From: Gaeumannomyces sp. JS-464 | Taxonomy: Eukaryota; Ascomycota; Sordariomycetes; Magnaporthales; Magnaporthaceae | Direction: 5' to 3' | Assembly: GCA_002197995.1 (NCBI GenBank) | Contig: NGZR01000002.1 | Coordinates: 2,170,001-2,234,000 of the forward strand | Length of the DNA stretch: 64,000 nucleotides | In this document: piece by piece, positions 57,551-64,000 of the stretch | Layout of the letters: the number at the start of each line of letters is the position of its first letter | How positions within the stretch are numbered: the stretch's first letter is position 1 | Notes under the pieces: model-generated | Database searches by the model: none | What the model saw: only the letters and a program-made list of their open reading frames with translations | What the model was told of the DNA's origin: nothing | Program-made: the position numbers and the translations under genes

Positions 57551-58959
57551 ATGAACCAGAGCAGCGATTCGGCCGATCGGGTAATGTCAGGTGTCGGTCG
57601 CCAGGGCTCCGCCGGAGCGGGCCTCTTCAACGACTCTCACTTCCAGTCAAGAGAGTCAAAAGGCAGCAACACCTTCCATCTCTTTCCCAAAATGCCCCCT
57701 GAGCTGCGGTTTATCATTTGGGAGCAGGCTCTATCCCGGCAGCGACTGATCCCCCTGGATGTCGACCATGACTACGACAACGATGAGCAGCTGACGCAGA
57801 TGTACACCGCCCAGAACAGCCTGGGAAATATCATCAGTGGTGTCGATTACGTGCTCTCCGTGGCGGATTACCGTTCGACGTTGAACCCGCTCCTTCAGGT
57901 TAGCGCCGAGTCCAGGAATATCGCGCTCCAATTCTACCGCCTCCGCCTTCCCCTCCGCCGCCGCCGCCAAGACGGCTTTCCGGTACCGGGGAACGACGAA
58001 AGCCATAACGGCTTCCTATACATGAACCCCGAGTTTGATATCCTGTCCCTCACGCCTAGGGGCTCCTTCATATCAGACAACTACATGTTCGGCGTCTGCC
58101 CCCATATGCTGGCCCACTTCCTTCACGATGCCAGGGCCACGACCCCAAGAACGTAGGAATTGTGCGCCTGGCGCTGGGTTCGCACTGCCGCAGCCTCGAT
58201 AGCGAAGACCTGGGTAGCTTCAGGTCGTTCTGGGAAACCACCGATCTTATGACGGCGCAGGAGATCCCGCTCCATCCGACGGCCAGGGCCTCGCTGATCG
58301 ACATCTTGAAGAACACGCTGAAGTCTGTCTTCTACATCGTCAACTTCGAGTACGACATTGCCACTAGGCCAGACATAGCCGCTATGCAGACGGTCGACAG
58401 CTTCGGCCACGGCTACCCTTTGGCCCCGCGCGTGCCCACCACAGTCCACTTCGACCAGCTCTCGAGGGACCCTCGGCCCGTTGAGGCGGAGCTCAGCTCA
58501 GCTCGATTTGCCGAGAGCCCCAGCATCATCCGAGACGAGCTGTGGCGCACCGTCGAGGAGGCGGCCTTCGGCAAGGGAAAGGCGAACAGAAGCGGCGTCG
58601 GCCTGTCCATCTGCGTCACCACGATGTGGTTCCTCCAGCCCATGGGGGCCCTTCTTGCGGGGAGGCCGCTGCACCGTTCAGCGCAGATAAACGTGCACCA
58701 GTTCCTGGCAAGCAAGGCGGCCCAGCAGAACCCGGGGACGGGCTCGAGCCAGGAGACCCCACAGATGCTCCCCAGGGGGCTGCAGCCGGTCCTGGGCATG
58801 TGGGTCGTCCCGCCTGGTGGTTTTTCGGAGATCGATTACGGCGGCCAGAACGAGAATGGGGTGGAGCATGAGCTGTACCTAGGGCTCATGCCCAGTGCCA
58901 AGCTTGACATGACCAGCGGCCGACCAGGCCTCTTGTTGTTCGAGGACGCCGTGGTGTGA
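57551..58959 (+). CDS. 2EXR-domain protein (one frame break)
   Basis: 2EXR proteins are an expanded fungal family of unknown function. The hallmark FHLFPKMPPELRFIIWEQAL lies about 40 residues after the first in-frame ATG at 57551 (MNQSSDSADRV). LLQVSAESRNIALQFYRLRL and FLYMNPEFDILSL, both typical of the domain, follow. The frame ends at 58156, but one base out of phase it continues as HDPKNVGIVRLALGSHCRS to a stop ending at 58959, so I join the two across one missing G near 58135, for about 469 residues. Upstream of 57551 the same frame stays open to the Harbinger end, with PPEETVRNKVLGQYISKYAE, so a longer original protein is possible. It is the first host gene right of the transposon block. 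Confidence 0.82.
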
Positions 58960-60686
58960 GGGGGTCCAAGGTCACCCTGGCCCAGCATTCCCTGAATGTT
59001 GTGGCGTGTATGTATTATTAGATAAGCGGTTCTCCATGTTAGAGACAATGAACTCCGTTGTCTTCCGACGCGTCCAGGCTCATGCGATGGTCACCAGACA
59101 CCCCCCATTAGTTGTATTATTATCGACGCTCTCTATTCTCAATGCTGACCGAATCACACTATCACAGAGCTGCAATTACTCAGGACCCCACGACGCTAGG
59201 CCGTGATGATACCAGGGTATATACGGCATTACTATTATCATCGCTCTGTCACTCCACAGTCTGCCGCTCCGCCGTATTTCGGGGCCTGAATAGCCCGCAG
59301 ACACGATAACGTCAGCAGAAACGGCGAACTTCCCGTTTGGGTTATCCGGCAGGCAAACGAGTCTTCTAGACGCTCGCTTGCCCTTTTTTTTTCCTCTTTC
59401 ACTTTTTCTTTTTCTTGGCGTGCAGCTGAACTTTTTGCACTGTCTCCAGACAAGGTGCATCTAACCGAGGGAGCCTGGACCGATCCGGACCTTCGTGCAG
59501 CAACGCCCGGGTTAGACGCTAATTTCCAACTTTTTGGTGGCTCAACTGCAAACTCTGCTGCGTCCGAGATGCCCACCCCGGTCATCTGCAGCTTGCCGCT
59601 TCGAGAAAGCTCGCCCGAGATGATAGCTCAGCGTGCAGCGTACGCAGGCAGCGGGCAGCAGCAGCAGAACCGTGGCAAGCCGAAACAAGACCATGCTGCT
59701 GTCGATCCGAAGGAACTTGCATGGGGGGTTGGGACATCCGGTGCGGCGGCGGTCGGGAGGAGGAGAAGCAACGGCGGGTGACTGTTGAGGGGGGAGAGAG
59801 GGAGAGAGGATGTCAGCCCTGTCACAAATCGGCCTCCAATGTCCAACCGACGCCCTGCATTGCCACCCTCCTTCCCGCGGAAATGGGCCCGTCCACTCGA
59901 AGCGTCCGCGTGCCACCGCCCGCCGCCCGCCCACCGTGGGGTCTCGCCCAACGGGCGCGCGCCTGGGAGCCTGACCGGTCGACCCGGTGTGCTGCGTGGG
60001 TGCCCGGTGCGTTTCCCAGAGCACGCGGAAAACGCAACATATATTGGGTGATGTGGTGCCAGTCCCAGCCCACCCGGCCGCGCTAGCTCACTACACTACC
60101 TATCGGCGTGGGGTCCCTCGAGCGCGAGGATGCCCGCACCGCCAGCGTTATAGGTGCGGTTTTTTTCTTTCTATTTTTCTTCTTTTTTTGCTGCTGGTTG
60201 TTACTGGGCGCGACAAGGGCGAGCTAGCGGCGGCCCTAGCGTATCAGATGCTGCATGCTGCATTTCGTGGCCGCTAACACTGCCAACGCGCTAGCCACGT
60301 TAGCTTCGTCCAGCCGATTCGGAATCCCGAGGGCGGCGGTAGAGCGGACAAAAAACGATGGTGTACTCCCTTCCCGTCCGATTCGCCTGCCACATGGCCC
60401 CCCACATAAAAAACGCCAGAATCAAAATGCAGGTTGGAAGCTAGCGGGCGGCGCTGCTGGCTGTTATTTCCATAGGTTTCTTTGTGATGTGATGGTGATG
60501 GGAAGTCACCGAGCTTGTGATGGGGAAAAAAAGATCAGGCAGCCACAACTGTCGTCGTTATGCATTCTCGGTCAATGGCTGTGCAACGCTGAGCTGTTGG
60601 TGATGACCTTATTTTTCACTCTGCTGCTCTTCGTTGAGCTTGCCTCCGTGTCTCCACACATCCTCCTCGGGCTCGGCGACGTCGGA

Positions 60687-60720
<34 letters not shown>

Positions 60721-62161
60721 CGTGGGAACGGACGGCGTCCAATGGGCCGTCCTCACTGCCTGCCGAGAACACCACAAAGCCGCGCGTGAGGGTGTGGCGG
60801 CTCCGTGTCACGTTACACAGCGATCGCGTTCTGTGGCCTTCACCTGAGGTACTTTCTTTTCCCCCCTCCCCCCCTCCTCAAAGACTTCTGAACCCGTGCG
60901 TCCCGACATCTTGTCATACCCCAAAATTCTATGCATGGTGGCTCATCCGGCACAGCCTGCCATGGCACTGGGTCTTCTTGATCCACCGCGTGTGCGACCC
61001 TGCCGAGCCGCAAAATCGCTGCGGCGGTGTCCGGCACGGGATGACGAGTCAACCTGATGGGCTGCGAGGGGGTGAGGTTTCCGCCCCGTGTATGCGGGGG
61101 GCCTTTTGGCTTTTGACGTGAGATGGAGCCCGACCGAGAGCGCGGCACAGAGAGAAGGGGGCCATACCGGAGCGCTGGGTATAGCAGAATTGAGGGAGTA
61201 ATACTATAATCCGCGCCTCTTAAGACCCAAACCAGACGACTGCATTTCATCGCCCTACCGCCACCACCATGGGTCTCTGCAGAGGTCGTGTTTCGAACTC
61301 ACCGGTCGCTATCCTTGATTTGATAATTACCTCACAGCCACGGCCAACACGAGCGGCAGGCCCCTCCAGAGGCAGGCGTCTGGCAAAAGGGTTCGGTGCG
61401 GATGCGGCCCCAAAAAGCCCGCCGCCCCCAATCCTTCTGAGCCTATCACGAACCGCCGAGTGCCTCGCCCTGTGATGGGCCATTGGATGGATTCGGCCGC
61501 CTGCAGCGGCGAACTCTCGACACAGATCTGGGGGTGTTGCTTCTCCTCCTCCCATCGCCGTATGCAAACCCCGCTTTCGGCGTCGACCAACAGCAGCATC
61601 ATCCGCGCGTGCCGCGATCCTGCAGACATAGCCGGGGCGTTTTTTTCCTTCTTTTATCACTCCTGTTCGGGCCCTCCATCTGTGATGAGCCTTTTCGACA
61701 GCCCCATCTGTTCGGACGTCACTGGTCCCGAGGGCTTGGGTCGTGTTATCACGGCGCTTCCCTGGGCCACCGACGGACAGCAACGTGACTCCTCTTGTTC
61801 GGCCCGTTGTGTCTTTTTTCAGGGGACTGACAGATGCAAGATGGAGGGAGGTGTGGGGGGTAGACTGATGGCAAGGCCGAGCCCGACCGGCGGAGGTCGA
61901 AGAGGATTTGATACGCCGAAGTGACTTGATACTTCCAGGTCAGCATCCTGTCAGGGACTCGTCCACGTTTTCGGGCCATCTACACCGTGGGTCATGTTAT
62001 GGGGAGGCAGATACGCTCGAGTATTTATCTAGGCCAGAGATCCCTTCTCCGTTGCTGAGCGATGTGGCCAGAATGTTAGCTTGGACTCGTTTTATCAGCG
62101 GGAACAATCGGAACCCGTCTCAAGTCTTTTCCCCTTCTCGTTTTATATAGTGCTGGAAGCT
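58960..62161. other. Long intergenic region upstream of the polyketide synthase
   Basis: About 3.2 kb without a recognisable gene. Several GC-rich open frames exist on both strands (for example 60255-61121 plus and 61247-61783 minus) but none has a family motif. It contains a 29-base T tract and probably the PKS promoter. Confidence 0.5.
60692..60720. repeat. Poly-T homopolymer tract
   Basis: An uninterrupted run of 29 T residues in a GC-rich intergenic setting. Confidence 0.9.
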
Positions 62162-63363
62162 ATGGCTTCGGCCCCGAGACGTTTCTCGACCCGGTGTGGC
62201 GAGGTAGACGGCGACGCCGTCGAGCCCGTGGCGATAGTCGGCTTTTCCTTGAAGTTTCCACAAGATGCCACAAACCCAGATGCCTTCTGGGACATGTTGG
62301 CGGAGCGGAGGTCTGCCATGACCAAGGTCCCCGAGGACAGGTGGAGCGCCGACGGATATTATAGCGCCGATCTGGAGAAGCCCGGCATGGTATGTCTGTC
62401 CGTCTTGAACCCCGGGATGCGGAAAGGGAAGGGTACTGAAAGCCGTCGGCTCCCAGAATAATGTCCAGGGCGCACACTTCGTCAAAGAGGACGTCAGTCT
62501 TTTCGATGCGCCATTCTTCTCCATAACACCCACCGAGGCAAGATCAATGGATCCGCAGCAGAGATGGCTGCTGGAGTGTTCCTACCGAGCGTTTGAGAAC
62601 GGTATGTTTGCTGCCTGTCTGTATCGATTTTGCTGGCTGGGCGGCCAGCAGCAGGTCAAGCGACGGGGTCAGGGGACTGACGGGAAAACAGCCGGCATGA
62701 CTTTGGAACAGGTTGCCGGCAGCGATACCACGGTCCACATGGGCTGCTGGTCGGGCGAGTTCAACTCTCTCTTCCACCACGATCATGAGCTGCACACGCC
62801 GTATTTCCTCACCGGCACCGGCAACGCCCTGATCGCCAACAGGGTGAGCTGGTTCTTCGACCTGCGCGGCTCCAGCGCCACCATCGACACGGGCTGCTCG
62901 AGCAGCATGGTGGCGCTGCACCAGGCGTGCGAGTCGCTCCGAAGCGGCCAATCCTCAATGGTATGTCTGAAGTGGGCGCGGGGCTCCCGGTGGGAGATGG
63001 ACAGGCCAGAGCATTGTGCTGACAGAAAACAGGGCCTCGTCGGGGGCATCAACCTCATCCTGACCCCGTACACCTTCACACACCTGACCGACATGGGCAT
63101 GCTGAACCCGGCGGGCAAGTCGTACGCCTTCGACTCGCGGGCGCACGGCTACGCGCGCGGCGAGGGCATCGGCGTGCGTGGCTCAAGCGGCTGCGCGACG
63201 CCGTGCGCGACGGCGACACCATTCGCGCCGTCGTCCGCAACACAGGCTCCAACCAGGACGGCCGGACCCCGGGCATCTCGCAGCCAAGCGCGGACGCGCA
63301 GGAGAGCCTGATCCGCAGCGTCTACGCGCGCGCGGGCCTGGGCCTGCCGAGACCGGCTACTTT

Positions 63364-63396
<33 letters not shown>

Positions 63397-64000
63397 GCGA
63401 TCGAGGCGCGGGCCATCGGCGCCGTGTTCGGCCCGCTGAGGGAGCCCGGAAGGCCGCTGTATGTCGGGGCTGTCAAGACGAACCTCGGGCATCTCGAAGG
63501 CGCGAGCGGAGTGGCTGGGGTGATCAAGACAATCCTTGTGCTGGAGAAGGGGATCATACCGCCAAATATGTGGTTTGAGGAGACCAATCCTGCTATCAAG
63601 GAGAGCTGGAATCTCAAGGTAAGTCGAGTGAATTGTTTTTCCCCCTCCCGTGTGCAAGGCGCAGGCTCTGATGGCTTTCGCTTCACCCAGTTCCCTACCG
63701 AGCCAACGCCGTGGCAGACTCGCGGCCTGCGCAGGGCGTCCATCAACTCGTTCGGGTACGGCGGGACCAACGTGCACGCGGTGCTCGATGACGCGCGCTC
63801 GTACCTCGAGTCCCGCGGCCTCCGGGGAAACCACAACACCGTCGAGGACTCGTCGCTGCCGCCGCCGCTGTCCCACCCAATGCAGGCGCCGGGCAGCCCG
63901 GCCTGGTCTGCGTCCTGCTCCTCCGGGACGGGGTCCGACGACTTCGTCGTGCTCCAGCGGCCGGGCAGCGCCGACGGCTCCGACATGGCGAGCGTGACGA
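62162..64000 (+). CDS. Highly reducing type I polyketide synthase, ketosynthase end (partial)
   Basis: This is the start of an iterative multidomain PKS. From ATG 62162 the ketosynthase opens with [20 protein letters not shown] and [10 protein letters not shown]. Introns at 62390-62456, 62602-62691, 62961-63032 and 63619-63690 have GTATGT or GTAAGT donors and in-phase joins. Later motifs are [39 protein letters not shown] (active-site Cys), [41 protein letters not shown] (first catalytic His), [19 protein letters not shown] (second His) and [18 protein letters not shown]. The frame breaks near 63172 and 63348, each restored one base out of phase, so I infer sequence error. After the ketosynthase a Ser/Pro-rich linker leads toward the acyltransferase, off the right edge. 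The HR type is inferred from the ketosynthase sequence, since no reducing domain lies in the window. Confidence 0.88.

Noticed and set aside
60255..61783. Open frames on both strands in the PKS upstream region
   Set aside because: No domains, composition driven by GC content, and interrupted by a T homopolymer.
1..64000. CRISPR arrays, rRNA or tRNA genes
   Set aside because: No regularly spaced short repeats, no rRNA-like sequence and no convincing tRNA cloverleaf were noticed on reading both strands; the organism type also makes CRISPR unlikely.

Overview
The window is nuclear DNA from a filamentous ascomycete (Pezizomycotina, probably Sordariomycetes-like). The evidence is: short introns of 67-97 bp with GTATGT/GTAAGT donors; GC-rich genes; fungus-typical families (a fused HIS7, a NACHT-type NLR, a 2EXR protein, a Git3/cAMP-type GPCR, a highly reducing PKS); and a large transposon block whose copies differ almost only by C-to-T and G-to-A changes, the mark of repeat-induced point mutation (RIP). 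I cannot name the species.

Left arm (1-20862), ordinary genes: the cyclase half of HIS7 (cut by the window edge); an ornithine decarboxylase antizyme on the minus strand with a candidate +1 recoding site; a Yippee-domain protein; a DUG1-like Cys-Gly dipeptidase (minus); a hotdog-fold thioesterase-like protein; a seven-helix receptor; an NmrA-like Rossmann protein; and a large NACHT protein with in-frame stops. These genes do not form an obvious pathway.

Centre (20863-57170), about 36 kb of AT-rich, RIP-mutated mobile DNA. Target-site duplications allow the nesting to be resolved. A pogo/Fot1-like DNA transposon (20865-28127) is split by Copia-A1 (21613-27001). After an unassigned AT-rich block that carries one copy of a 1.2 kb unclassified element comes a PIF/Harbinger transposon (30100-57167). 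It is split inside its Myb/SANT gene by a chromodomain Gypsy element (31120-54213). The Gypsy element in turn holds Copia-A2 (31799-38408, itself carrying the second copy of the 1.2 kb element), a second Copia family, Copia-Y (39362-46914), and an inverted, internally deleted Copia-Y (51399-53373). Nesting reaches four levels.

Right arm (57171-64000): a 2EXR-domain gene directly beside the Harbinger end, about 3.2 kb without a recognisable gene, and the 5' part of a highly reducing polyketide synthase that runs off the window, perhaps the edge of a secondary-metabolite cluster.

Several GC-rich genes (HIS7, antizyme, receptor, NmrA-like, NLR, 2EXR, PKS) show one- or two-base frame breaks with the expected protein continuing in another frame. 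Their spread over unrelated genes suggests sequence or assembly error more than gene decay, so exact protein ends should be read with care.
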